Shown piece after piece: positions 25,113 through 32,082 of a stretch of DNA of 32,082 nt (positions are counted from its first letter, which is position 1; each line of letters starts with the position of its first letter). Both the position numbers and the translations under genes were made by a program. Where the stretch lies: the NCBI GenBank assembly GCA_949840465.1, contig CATKXE010000037.1:1-32082 (forward strand). Direction: 5' to 3'. The stretch comes from an uncultured Lachnospiraceae bacterium (lineage in GTDB: Bacteria; Bacillota; Clostridia; Lachnospirales; Lachnospiraceae). Under the pieces are notes generated by a model, which was given only the letters and a program-made list of their open reading frames with translations, did no database searches and was not told the DNA's origin.

Positions 25113-26402
25113 ATGAAAATTGTCGGTTTAATCACAGAATACAACCCATTCCATAATGGGCATCAATACCATATACAGACAGCGAAAGAGGTCACAGGGG
25201 CAGATTTAGCGGTCGTGATTATGAGCGGCGACTACGTACAAAGGGGCGTCTCCGCCATCATGCCCAAGCGGCTGCGTGCCGAGATGGCCCTCAAATGCGG
25301 TGCGGCAGCCGTATTTGAACTGCCTGTATGCTATGCCACGGGCAGCGCGGAATTGTTTGCTTTTGGCGCCGTCTCTTTTCTCGATCAGCTTGGGATTGTA
25401 GATTCCCTCTGCTTTGGAAGTGAATGCAGCGACCTGGAAGGACTTGAAAAAGTGGCGGACATCCTGTTGGAAGAGCCGAAAGAATACCAGGCCCATTTAA
25501 AGGCCTGCCTGAAAAATGGAATGTCCTTTCCCTCTGCCAGAGAAGAAGCCCTCGCATCCTATATGAAAACAGCGGATTATTCGTTCCTGCTCCATGACCC
25601 TAACAACATCCTTGGAATTGAATACCTGAAAGCGCTGAAAAAACTGGGCAGCCGCATCCGTCCCTATACCATCCGCCGCAAGGGTTCCCATTATCATGAC
25701 CAGGATTTAAAATCCTCCTTCGGCTCCGCCTCTGCCATCCGCTCCCTGCTTGCTTATTCCGGTTCTGCACTAAGCGGCGTTTCCCCTGTGAGGACCTTTG
25801 AGAATACTTCTTTTGTAAATATATTAGGGGAGCTGGAGGAACAGGTGCCTGATAGCTGCCTGGAACTTTTAAAGGATTACCACAGGGTAAAATATCCGAT
25901 CTATCAGAATGATTTTTCCCTGATTTTAAAGTACAAGCTGTTAAATAAACGGCCGGACACACTGCCCCGCTATATGGACGTGTCAAACGAGCTTGCCAAC
26001 CGCATCTTCGGGCAGCTCAACAATTATTTTAATTACAAGCAGTTCTGCGAACTTCTGAAAACAAGAGAGGTGACCCAGACCCGGATCAACCGCGCGCTGC
26101 TCCACATCATGCTGGGCATCAAAAAAAATGCGGTGAATGAATATCTGGAAAAAGGCCCCCACTTTTATGCCCGCCTTCTCGGATTCCGCAGAGACTGTGC
26201 CAGAGTCATTTCCTCTGTCGCAAAAAAAAGCCCGCTTCCGCTGCTTACCAAACCTTATGAGGACGAAAGCTTAAAACCCCCGGGCAGAAAAATGCTGACC
26301 CACGACATCCTTGCCTCCAACCTGTACACATCTGTTGTCACAGATAAATATAAAACCGCTTTTGAAAATGAATATCATCAGCCAATCTTGAAGATATCAT
26401 GA
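25113..26402 (+). CDS. tmcAL: tRNA(Met) cytidine acetate ligase
   Basis: A 429-aa nucleotidyltransferase-fold enzyme (formerly DUF795) that acetylates C34 of elongator tRNA-Met from acetate and ATP. MKIVGLITEYNPFHNGH holds the HxGH nucleotide-binding motif (residues 14-17); IMSGDYVQRG, ELPVCYATGSAE, and later the DPNNILGIEYLKAL and RRKGSHYHD stretches are family signatures. C-terminal LLTKPYEDESLKPPG is less conserved. The ATG at 25113 follows AAGGAG; an open frame extends far upstream only because the antisense of mgtE lacks stops. A perfect TATAAT at 25076-25081 with a poor -35 may be its promoter. Acetate as substrate links it to the pta-ackA pathway nearby. Confidence 0.95.
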   Translation: MKIVGLITEYNPFHNGHQYHIQTAKEVTGADLAVVIMSGDYVQRGVSAIMPKRLRAEMALKCGAAAVFELPVCYATGSAELFAFGAVSFLDQLGIVDSLCFGSECSDLEGLEKVADILLEEPKEYQAHLKACLKNGMSFPSAREEALASYMKTADYSFLLHDPNNILGIEYLKALKKLGSRIRPYTIRRKGSHYHDQDLKSSFGSASAIRSLLAYSGSALSGVSPVRTFENTSFVNILGELEEQVPDSCLELLKDYHRVKYPIYQNDFSLILKYKLLNKRPDTLPRYMDVSNELANRIFGQLNNYFNYKQFCELLKTREVTQTRINRALLHIMLGIKKNAVNEYLEKGPHFYARLLGFRRDCARVISSVAKKSPLPLLTKPYEDESLKPPGRKMLTHDILASNLYTSVVTDKYKTAFENEYHQPILKIS

Positions 26403-26421
26403 TGAAAGCCCTCAAAAAGAC

Positions 26422-26462
26422 AAGCCCCCACAGACATACAAAACCGGTCTGCCGGGGGCTTT
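26422..26462 (+). terminator. Terminator of tmcAL
   Basis: AAGCCCCC pairs with GGGGGCTT (8 bp), with AGAC/GTCT pairing further in. Only a short T tail follows, but position right after the stop codon supports the call. Confidence 0.65.
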
Positions 26463-26623
26463 GCGCGGCAGATTTCAGTATCAGCCTTCACATTACCGGT
26501 CAAATCCAGATTTTCGTATTTGTCATCCAGAAAGGATACATCCATTATGAAATCCCCTGTTTCATCCGAAAGAATAAATATAGTAACTTTTCAGAATACC
26601 GGCTGCAGATAAGGAGGCGCCTT

Positions 26624-27577
26624 ATGGATCAATGTACCTGCTACCATTCCACCACAGAATATCATACCATCCGTCCTTTGGCGGAACAGTTTTCTCCGGC
26701 CCTGGACCAACAGATCCGGGAAAAATTTCCGTCCGTAAAGCCCATGAATGAAAAGCCGCTGGCCATTTCAAAACACGCGCCCACGGCGCCGCTTCCGGAG
26801 CGAAAGCCGATGGTGTTCACACATTTAAGGGTGACAGAATATGAGTACAATACCGGATATGCCAGAATTGACAATGCGATCATCGATGCTTTGAGAGGCC
26901 AGAGCCAGGAAGTGAAGGACAATGTATACGACCTCATCCGAAAGGATCTTCTTCCCAACAATGTTCACGGGCTTTCGGAGGACGACAGGCTGGCGCTGAT
27001 CAGCCTGGGCGTGGAGAAGGCGCAGTATCTTGCGGATCAGTTCATGGACGACAGGACCAAAGCATCCTTCATGGAAGCCATCCGTTCTACCGCCAGAATC
27101 GGCGCCGCAGGAAAGCGCGTCGGGACATGCGATATGGAGTACAATGTGAAAAAAGCATACGCTACCGACGGATATAACCGAATCCGTGAAGATATCCTGA
27201 ATGAGCTTCTGTTTTCCATGGAAAAAGACGATCCCGAAGCATTTGCGGAATATAAAAAGAAATCCGGCGGGAACGCCGCCCTCTTTGCTATGGAATGGCT
27301 GATCCATGGTAATTTTAACCTGCTCAACGCCAATAAGCCAAAGTATAGGAAGCATCAGGATGAACAGTACAAAAAGCTGAACGAAGGAAAGCTGGACAAT
27401 ACATTTTCCGGGGCGGACACTTCCAATAAAAAGAATTTTCTGGCGGCACTGTCAGAAAAACTACAGGCCGGCCAGGCGTTGCAGGCCAGCTTCTTTCTGG
27501 AACGGATAGCAAGAATGGCAGAAGCGCCGGACAATTATCTGTACAGCAACAGAATCGTTTTGTGGACGCGGGGATAA
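26624..27577 (+). CDS. Hypothetical protein, 317 aa
   Basis: I do not recognise this protein. It starts MDQCTCYHSTTEYHTIRPL with a Cys/His-rich beginning, has a Pro-rich linker (KHAPTAPLPERKP), then a helical body of about 200 residues with conserved-looking pieces: YNTGYARIDNAIIDAL, LLPNNVHGLSEDDRLALISLG and GTCDMEYNVKKAY. The C-terminal quarter is Lys/Gln-rich. No signal peptide, membrane segment or catalytic motif is seen. AAGGAGG lies six bases before the ATG; the frame also opens at 26399 but that upstream part would run through the tmcAL terminator. A possible structural or phage-derived origin cannot be judged. Confidence 0.75.
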   Translation: MDQCTCYHSTTEYHTIRPLAEQFSPALDQQIREKFPSVKPMNEKPLAISKHAPTAPLPERKPMVFTHLRVTEYEYNTGYARIDNAIIDALRGQSQEVKDNVYDLIRKDLLPNNVHGLSEDDRLALISLGVEKAQYLADQFMDDRTKASFMEAIRSTARIGAAGKRVGTCDMEYNVKKAYATDGYNRIREDILNELLFSMEKDDPEAFAEYKKKSGGNAALFAMEWLIHGNFNLLNANKPKYRKHQDEQYKKLNEGKLDNTFSGADTSNKKNFLAALSEKLQAGQALQASFFLERIARMAEAPDNYLYSNRIVLWTRG

Positions 27578-27679
27578 GGACTCAATCGAATTACCTGATG
27601 GAACCCCACAGGGAAAAAACGGATTCCAGCAAACCAAACCCATTCTTCATTACGGCATCCTTCTATACTATGTTCGCAC

Positions 27680-27708
27680 TTGACGTAAACACTTCCTATT
27701 GCTAAAAT
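27680..27708 (+). promoter_or_regulatory. Promoter of the PF06541 gene
   Basis: TTGACG (27680-27685), 17-bp spacer, TAAAAT (27703-27708), 35 bp before the start codon. Confidence 0.7.
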
Positions 27709-27742
27709 ACAGTTGTCGAAAAATGAAAGAATGGAGAGCATC

Positions 27743-28549
27743 ATGCACATTACAACAATTTTTATCTGGTTCATGCTATATAGTATCCTTGGATGGATCT
27801 ATGAAACAATTTACTGCAGTGTCAAGACTTTAAAGTGGGACAACCGGGGCATGCTCATCGGACCCTACTGCCCCATCTACGGGGTAGGCGCCGTACTGGA
27901 TGTACTGGTCTGCGGCGGGCTTCCGAATTACGGCGCGGTATTCCTTACTTGCATGCTTGGTTCCGCGGTTCTGGAATATTCTACTTCTTATGCCACTGAA
28001 AAGCTGTTCCACGCGGTATGGTGGGATTACAGTAATCTGCCCCTGAATATCAGGGGGCGGATCTGCCTGCCCTGCTCCCTTGGATTCGGCGCTGCCGGGC
28101 TGATTGTACTAAATGGCATCCACCCTTACATAGAACGGGTCACCGACCTGATCCCACTGTGCTGGCAGGAACCTTCCGCACTGCTTTTGATGGCTGTTTT
28201 TGCGGCGGACTGCGCGCTGACCGCGGATTCATTGATCGCACTGAATGTAAAACTGGAGTCGACTTTGAATGCGATTGATTCCCAGATTTCAGAAAAGTAC
28301 GACGCGTTTATTGAAACCACAAAACAGAACCTGTCGGAAGGGCTGGAGACTTTAAAAGAAAAAGTATCTCTGGAAGAATTCCGGGAACGCAGGATGATGG
28401 AAGAATTGAAGAATACGCTTTCTACCATGAACTGGAACCAGACCCGGGCGCTTCGTTCCTCCGTATCCTTCCGGCAGACGAGATACAGTGAACTGGGGAG
28501 CAGGATGAAAAAACATCTGCCCACATTCCACGGAAAAAAGAACCGGTAA
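27743..28549 (+). CDS. PF06541 (putative ABC transporter type IV) membrane protein
   Basis: A 268-aa protein. Residues 1-165 contain five to six transmembrane segments and the family strings FMLYSILGWIYETIYC, WDNRGMLIGPYCPIYGVGA and YSTSYATEKLFHAVWWDYS. The C-terminal 100 residues are a charged, largely helical cytoplasmic tail (SQISEKYDAFIETTKQNLSEG, key part YDAFIETTKQNLSEGLETL) likely to form a coiled coil, ending in a basic cluster. Despite the family name there is no ATPase nearby and transport is unproven. I use the ATG at 27743 (GGAG six bases upstream) rather than an in-frame TTG at 27713 or ATG at 27731. Confidence 0.88.
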   Translation: MHITTIFIWFMLYSILGWIYETIYCSVKTLKWDNRGMLIGPYCPIYGVGAVLDVLVCGGLPNYGAVFLTCMLGSAVLEYSTSYATEKLFHAVWWDYSNLPLNIRGRICLPCSLGFGAAGLIVLNGIHPYIERVTDLIPLCWQEPSALLLMAVFAADCALTADSLIALNVKLESTLNAIDSQISEKYDAFIETTKQNLSEGLETLKEKVSLEEFRERRMMEELKNTLSTMNWNQTRALRSSVSFRQTRYSELGSRMKKHLPTFHGKKNR

Positions 28550-28655
28550 ACGATGAACCATATCCCGGAGCGCGTTTCATTTTGCAGAAAAGCGATATCA
28601 TAAGTGATTTCAGAACCGTTCCAAAGCATGCTGTTCTCCAGGAAAGGCAGATATC

Positions 28656-29129
28656 ATGAGATTGACGAAAAGAGAACTGTCGGAAATCCGAAATCATCTT
28701 CATGGGCTGAACCTGACAAAGGAGGCGGAGCTTATGAAGCATTTTATCCAGCACGGGCGCATCTCGACCTATGAGCATGCAGCCAGTGTCACGCGCTTAA
28801 GCTTTTATCTCAACCGCCGGCTCCGCCTCGGCGCTTCCGATCCAGAACTGGTGCGTGGCGCATTCCTGCATGATTTTTATCTGTATGACTGGCATGACAG
28901 CGCTTCCCACAAGCGCCTGCACGGATTTCATCATCCCGTGGTCGCCCTCAAAAACGCCATGCAGCGCTATGCCTTATCCCCGGTGGAACAGAATATCATC
29001 AAAAGCCATATGTGGCCGCTGACTCTGTTCTCCGTCCCCAAATGCCGGGCTGCCGTAATCGTCTGCCTGGCAGATAAAATCTGTTCCGCCTATGAGACGG
29101 TTGTGCGAAAGAGGAGTTTCCCCTGCTGA
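28656..29129 (+). CDS. HD-superfamily phosphohydrolase
   Basis: A 157-aa HD-domain protein. The metal ligands are visible: H41 (TYEHAASVT), H72-D73 (AFLHDFYLYDWH) and D140 (CLADKICS), with H92/H93 and H118 as further candidates. HD proteins hydrolyse phosphate esters or nucleotides; the substrate is unknown here. The family is common in Clostridia as a lone domain of about this size. AAAGG lies nine bases before the ATG. It follows the PF06541 gene after 106 bp and shares its direction; joint transcription is plausible. Confidence 0.93.
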   Translation: MRLTKRELSEIRNHLHGLNLTKEAELMKHFIQHGRISTYEHAASVTRLSFYLNRRLRLGASDPELVRGAFLHDFYLYDWHDSASHKRLHGFHHPVVALKNAMQRYALSPVEQNIIKSHMWPLTLFSVPKCRAAVIVCLADKICSAYETVVRKRSFPC

Positions 29130-29142
29130 TTGTGGATATAAC

Positions 29143-29187
29143 AAAGGGTGTAAGACTTTCCATGTGCAGGAAAGCTTTACACCCTTT
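29143..29187. terminator. Terminator between convergent HD and DegV genes
   Basis: AAAGGGTGTAA pairs perfectly with TTACACCCTTT (11 bp); after two mismatches CTTTCC/GGAAAG extends the stem, loop ATGTGCA. No long T-run on either side, but stem strength and place support termination. Confidence 0.65.
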
Positions 29188-29232
29188 CCTGTTGCAAAAA
29201 CCGGAAAAGAAGCAGGCGAATCCCACAACGGC

Positions 29233-30090
29233 TCAGACTTTCTTCGTACAGGTTACCGCCATGGATCCCGGCCCGATATGGCAGGCAACACTCAAAGAAA
29301 GCGGGTTCTCCATGATCTCATATCCCGGAAAACGGTCGTGGATCTCTGCTTTCCATTCCGCCGCTTCCTCCCTGCCGCAGGTATAGGCCATCCCAAGAGT
29401 CAGTTTGGACTCCTTCCCTGCAAACCGTTCCTTCATATCCTTCTCAATGGCCTGCAGCATCGTCCGCTTTGCGGCCTTCCAGCCGCGCACCTTTGCATAC
29501 GCGTCCAGCTTCTCCCCCTGAATCTGCAGTACGGGCTTTAAGTTCAGCACCGTGCCTAAAGCAGCGGCAGCAGGCGTGATCCTTCCGCCTTTTTTGAGAT
29601 ATTTCAACGTATCCACCGTAATATAAATGGTGGATTCGAATTTTTCCTTTTCCAGAATCTCCCGGATCTCCGCCGCTGATTTCCCGGCGTCGCGCAGAGC
29701 CATGGCGTCTATGACGGACTGCTCCTGCGTCACCGAAATCCGCTGGTTATTTACCACCTGTACCCGCCCGTCATAGTCCGCTGCCAGTGAAACCGCCGTC
29801 TCGCAGGAACTGCTCAGCCCACTGGACATCGGGATGTGTACCAGTTCGTCATGATCCTCTAAAATCTTGTCCCACAGGTCAATGACATCCCCGGGCGACG
29901 GCTGGGATGTGGAGATATCCGCATCCTCCCCAAGCCTTTTATAAAATTCCTCCTGCGTCAGCGTGATATCCTCCAGAAAAAGCTCACCATTGATATAGAA
30001 AGGCATGGGGAGTACATAGATTCCCATCTCCTTCCCCTTTGCCTGTGTAATTCCACTGTTACTGTCTGTTACAATCGCTATTTTACTCAT
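29233..30090 (-). CDS. DegV family fatty-acid-binding protein
   Basis: A 285-aa DegV protein; the family binds fatty acids and, as FakB, presents them to the kinase FakA. Visible: MSKIAIVTDSNSGI, FYINGELFLED, ISTSQPSPGD (fatty-acid head-group Thr/Ser region), HIPMSSGLSSSCETA (carboxylate-binding serines) and YLKKGGRITPAAAALGT. The C-terminal VACHIGPGSMAV is also conserved. No FakA-like kinase is in the window, so a FakB role is inferred only. The start at 30090 follows AGGAGA; the frame extends upstream through palindromic DNA. Confidence 0.95.
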   Translation of the reverse strand: MSKIAIVTDSNSGITQAKGKEMGIYVLPMPFYINGELFLEDITLTQEEFYKRLGEDADISTSQPSPGDVIDLWDKILEDHDELVHIPMSSGLSSSCETAVSLAADYDGRVQVVNNQRISVTQEQSVIDAMALRDAGKSAAEIREILEKEKFESTIYITVDTLKYLKKGGRITPAAAALGTVLNLKPVLQIQGEKLDAYAKVRGWKAAKRTMLQAIEKDMKERFAGKESKLTLGMAYTCGREEAAEWKAEIHDRFPGYEIMENPLSLSVACHIGPGSMAVTCTKKV

Positions 30091-30135
30091 ATATGATCTC
30101 CTGCTGATTTTTATTCCCGCGAAGCAACGAGCCTG

Positions 30136-30159
30136 ATGGACATGTGTTTGTATGTCCAT
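30136..30159. repeat. Short perfect hairpin upstream of degV
   Basis: ATGGACAT and ATGTCCAT pair perfectly around eight bases, 19 bp from the larger inverted repeat. No T-run follows. Probably part of the same palindromic intergenic block. Confidence 0.55.
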
Positions 30160-30177
30160 TTGGCGACTGCCACGAAG

Positions 30178-30244
30178 GTCAAATACCCCGCAGCCCGCTG
30201 CGCTGGAAATTTGATGCCCCGTCGCTTGCTGCGGGGTATTTGAC
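30178..30244. repeat. 17-bp perfect inverted repeat with 33-base loop
   Basis: Arms 30178-30194 and 30228-30244 are exact reverse complements (GTCAAATACCCCGCAGC). The loop holds further partial palindromes (GCAGCCCGCTGC and CCCCG/CGGGG), allowing alternative folds. It sits between the DUF711 stop and degV, 22 bp after the former, so it may terminate that transcript, though no U-tract follows on the minus strand. Confidence 0.75.
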
Positions 30245-30266
30245 CCGTCTCTTCCGCCCGCATGGC

Positions 30267-31631
30267 TCAATTCTTAAAGCTGTGGATGGGCGCCGGGATC
30301 CGGCCCTTCCGGCTGATGAATGCCTCACATCCAAATTCATTCACCGGAATGATCGGCGCATAGCCCAACAGCCCGCCAAACTCCGCCGTCTCTCCCACAT
30401 CCTTGCCGATCACAGGGATCAGGCGGACAGCCGTAGTCTTCTGGTTCACCATGCCGATCGCCATCTCATCCGCGATGATCCCGGCAATGGTGCTTGCCTT
30501 TGTCCTGCCCGGAATGGCGATCATGTCCAGTCCCACGGAGCAGACGCAGGTCATGGCCTCCAGTTTTTCCAGAGTCAGGGAACCCAGATTGACCGCATCG
30601 ATCATCCCCTGATCCTCGCTCACCGGGATAAACGCGCCGCTTAAACCGCCCACATAGGAGGAAGCCATCACGCCGCCTTTTTTCACCTGATCGTTGAGCA
30701 TTGCCAGAGCTGCCGTAGTGCCCGGCGCACCCACCCGTTGGAGGCCGATTTCTTCCAAAATCTCTGCCACGCTGTCTCCGATTGCCGGAGTAGGCGCCAG
30801 AGACAGATCCACGATCCCAAAGGGAATCCCCATCCGCACGGATGCCTCGCCTGCCACAAGCTGTCCTACCCTTGTGACCTTGAAGGCCGTCTTTTTGATC
30901 GTCTCACACAGTTCTTCGAAGCCTTTGCCCCGGACTTTCTCCAACGCTTTTTTTACAACGCCCGGCCCGCTGACCCCTACATTGATGACTGCGTCCGCTT
31001 CCGTGACCCCTAAAAACGCCCCTGCCATAAACGGGTTGTCGTCCGGTGCATTACAGAACACCACCAGCTTTGCGCACCCTAAAGAATCCCTCTCTTTCGT
31101 GGCCTCGGCAGTCGCTTTTACGATCTCCCCGCAAAGCCGGACCGCATCCATGTTGATACCCGTCCTGGTAGAACCTACATTGACAGAGCTGCAGATCCTC
31201 TCTGTCTTAGCCAGAGCCTGCGGAATAGAGCGGATCAGATATTCTTCACTCTTCGTCATCCCCTTGGACACCAACGCGGAATATCCCCCGATAAAATTCA
31301 CACCTACCGTCTGTGCCGCCCGGTCCAATGTGCGCGCTACAGTCACGAAATCCTCCGGGCTTTTGCATGCCGCCGAACCGACCAGAGAGATCGGTGTAAC
31401 GGAAATCCGCTTGTTCACAATGGGAATCCCAAATTCCTTCTCAATATCTTGCCCTGTACTGACCAGATCTTTTGCTACCACGGTAATTTTCTCATAAATC
31501 TTCCGGTTCAGTTCTCCCAGATCCGAATCGATACAGTCCAGCAGGCTGATTCCCAATGTAATCGTGCGCACATCCAGATTCTCATGCTCGATCATTTCAT
31601 TGGTTTCTGAAACTTCATACATATTTATCAT
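30267..31631 (-). CDS. PFL family protein, UPF0210/DUF711
   Basis: A 454-aa cytosolic protein of the UPF0210/DUF711 family, which has a pyruvate-formate-lyase-like fold but no proven reaction. The opening [14 protein letters not shown], then [15 protein letters not shown], is the family hallmark; [63 protein letters not shown] and [21 protein letters not shown] (key part [15 protein letters not shown]) continue it. I choose the ATG at 31631 by family N-terminus; the ATG at 31643 touches its own AAAGGA. It follows the ACT-domain gene after about 100 bp, the usual pairing (UPF0237-UPF0210). Confidence 0.95.
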   Translation of the reverse strand: MINMYEVSETNEMIEHENLDVRTITLGISLLDCIDSDLGELNRKIYEKITVVAKDLVSTGQDIEKEFGIPIVNKRISVTPISLVGSAACKSPEDFVTVARTLDRAAQTVGVNFIGGYSALVSKGMTKSEEYLIRSIPQALAKTERICSSVNVGSTRTGINMDAVRLCGEIVKATAEATKERDSLGCAKLVVFCNAPDDNPFMAGAFLGVTEADAVINVGVSGPGVVKKALEKVRGKGFEELCETIKKTAFKVTRVGQLVAGEASVRMGIPFGIVDLSLAPTPAIGDSVAEILEEIGLQRVGAPGTTAALAMLNDQVKKGGVMASSYVGGLSGAFIPVSEDQGMIDAVNLGSLTLEKLEAMTCVCSVGLDMIAIPGRTKASTIAGIIADEMAIGMVNQKTTAVRLIPVIGKDVGETAEFGGLLGYAPIIPVNEFGCEAFISRKGRIPAPIHSFKN

Positions 31632-31730
31632 ATTTTTCAACATTCCTTTCCAGGCACAGGCACGACATGAAAGGGGCTATCGCGCTGCACAGTGCCAGTT
31701 TTCTTTCACGCTTTTTTCCCCGCCAGTGAT

Positions 31731-32003
31731 TTACAGCCTGTGCATCTTCTCAAAAATCTCTTCCCGCTGGCAGCGGATGTTGACCCCGATCTCCTGTCCC
31801 AGCTTTTCCATCTCGTCACAAATCTGCGTAAACTGCGTGTCCTTTTCCGTCACATCCACAATCATCATCATATTAAAATATCCCTGCACAATGGTCTGGG
31901 AAATATCCAGAATATTGATCCCATTCTCCGCAAGATAGGTACACACCTTTGCGATGATCCCCACCGTATCCCTGCCCAATACAGTTACAATACATTTCTT
32001 CAT
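31731..32003 (-). CDS. ACT-domain protein (UPF0237 family)
   Basis: A 90-aa single ACT domain: MKKCIVTVLGRDTVGIIAKV, then TYLAENGINILDISQTIVQGYF, the ligand-binding turn being G10-R-D-T-V-G15. ACT domains bind amino acids or small effectors and usually dimerise. The UPF0237 form is nearly always beside UPF0210/DUF711, as here, suggesting that it senses a ligand for that partner. The ATG at 32003 follows AAGGAGG; the ATG at 32027 has no such signal. Promoter not found within the window. Confidence 0.95.
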   Translation of the reverse strand: MKKCIVTVLGRDTVGIIAKVCTYLAENGINILDISQTIVQGYFNMMMIVDVTEKDTQFTQICDEMEKLGQEIGVNIRCQREEIFEKMHRL

Positions 32004-32032
32004 ATCCCGTGCCTCCTTTTTTATCACATAGG

Positions 32033-32082
32033 CTCTCGGAATCTCAAAGCCCTATTTTATGCGGCTTCCGAGAGTCGTTTTT
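32033..32082 (+). terminator. Hairpin with T-run at the right edge
   Basis: CTCTCGGAA (32033-32041) pairs with TTCCGAGAG (32066-32074), inner GCC/GGC pairing possible, then TCGTTTTT. The T-run is on the plus strand, though the nearest gene reads minus, so it may belong to a gene beyond the window or act as leader structure for the ACT gene. Confidence 0.5.

Noticed and set aside
30694..31497. 267-codon frame on the plus strand
   Set aside because: Antisense to the DUF711 gene, which shows its full set of family motifs.

Overview
The window looks like a chromosomal segment of a Gram-positive anaerobe of the class Clostridia, most likely a Lachnospiraceae member. The evidence is the pta-ackA-yceD-rpmF block, the ACT-domain/DUF711 pair, DUF5685, DUF4153 and PF06541 families, strong AGGAGG-type ribosome binding sites, consensus sigma-A promoters and no outer-membrane genes. 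The family assignment is inference. No tRNA, rRNA, CRISPR array, prophage or insertion sequence was seen.

Layout, left to right. 1-1261 (minus): the end-truncated DedA membrane protein and a tRNA-dihydrouridine synthase. 1366-2001 (plus): a small lipoprotein. 2138-5629 (minus): a tight four-gene run, DUF5685 - MATE transporter - J-domain protein with a cysteine tail - small membrane protein. 5707-7203 (minus): glycerol kinase with its own promoter and a possible leader hairpin.

7475-13070 is the most interesting part. A minus-strand operon encodes an SCP2 lipid-binding protein, a membrane-anchored alpha/beta hydrolase, a free-standing condensation-domain protein, a free-standing acyl carrier protein and an AMP-forming acyl ligase. 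It faces a divergent TetR regulator. Two matching palindromes lie on the -35 regions of two tandem operon promoters, and a terminator closes the operon at 7417-7460. This reads as a small, complete, regulated acyl-activating/acyl-transfer pathway that I cannot match to a named product.

13241-20000: an orphan 139-aa protein (plus), then on the minus strand cytidine deaminase and uridine phosphorylase (pyrimidine salvage), a DUF4153 membrane protein translationally coupled to a cysteine-rich 4Fe-4S protein, a threefold 64-bp tandem repeat, an unknown 157-aa protein and an Mrp/NBP35-type Fe-S carrier ATPase.

20297-24970 (minus): rpmF, yceD, ackA, pta (acetate/ATP formation) and the magnesium transporter mgtE. 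25113-29129 (plus): tmcAL, an unknown 317-aa protein, a PF06541 membrane protein and an HD-domain protein. 29233-32003 (minus): a DegV lipid-binding protein, palindromic intergenic DNA, and the DUF711 protein preceded by its ACT-domain partner.
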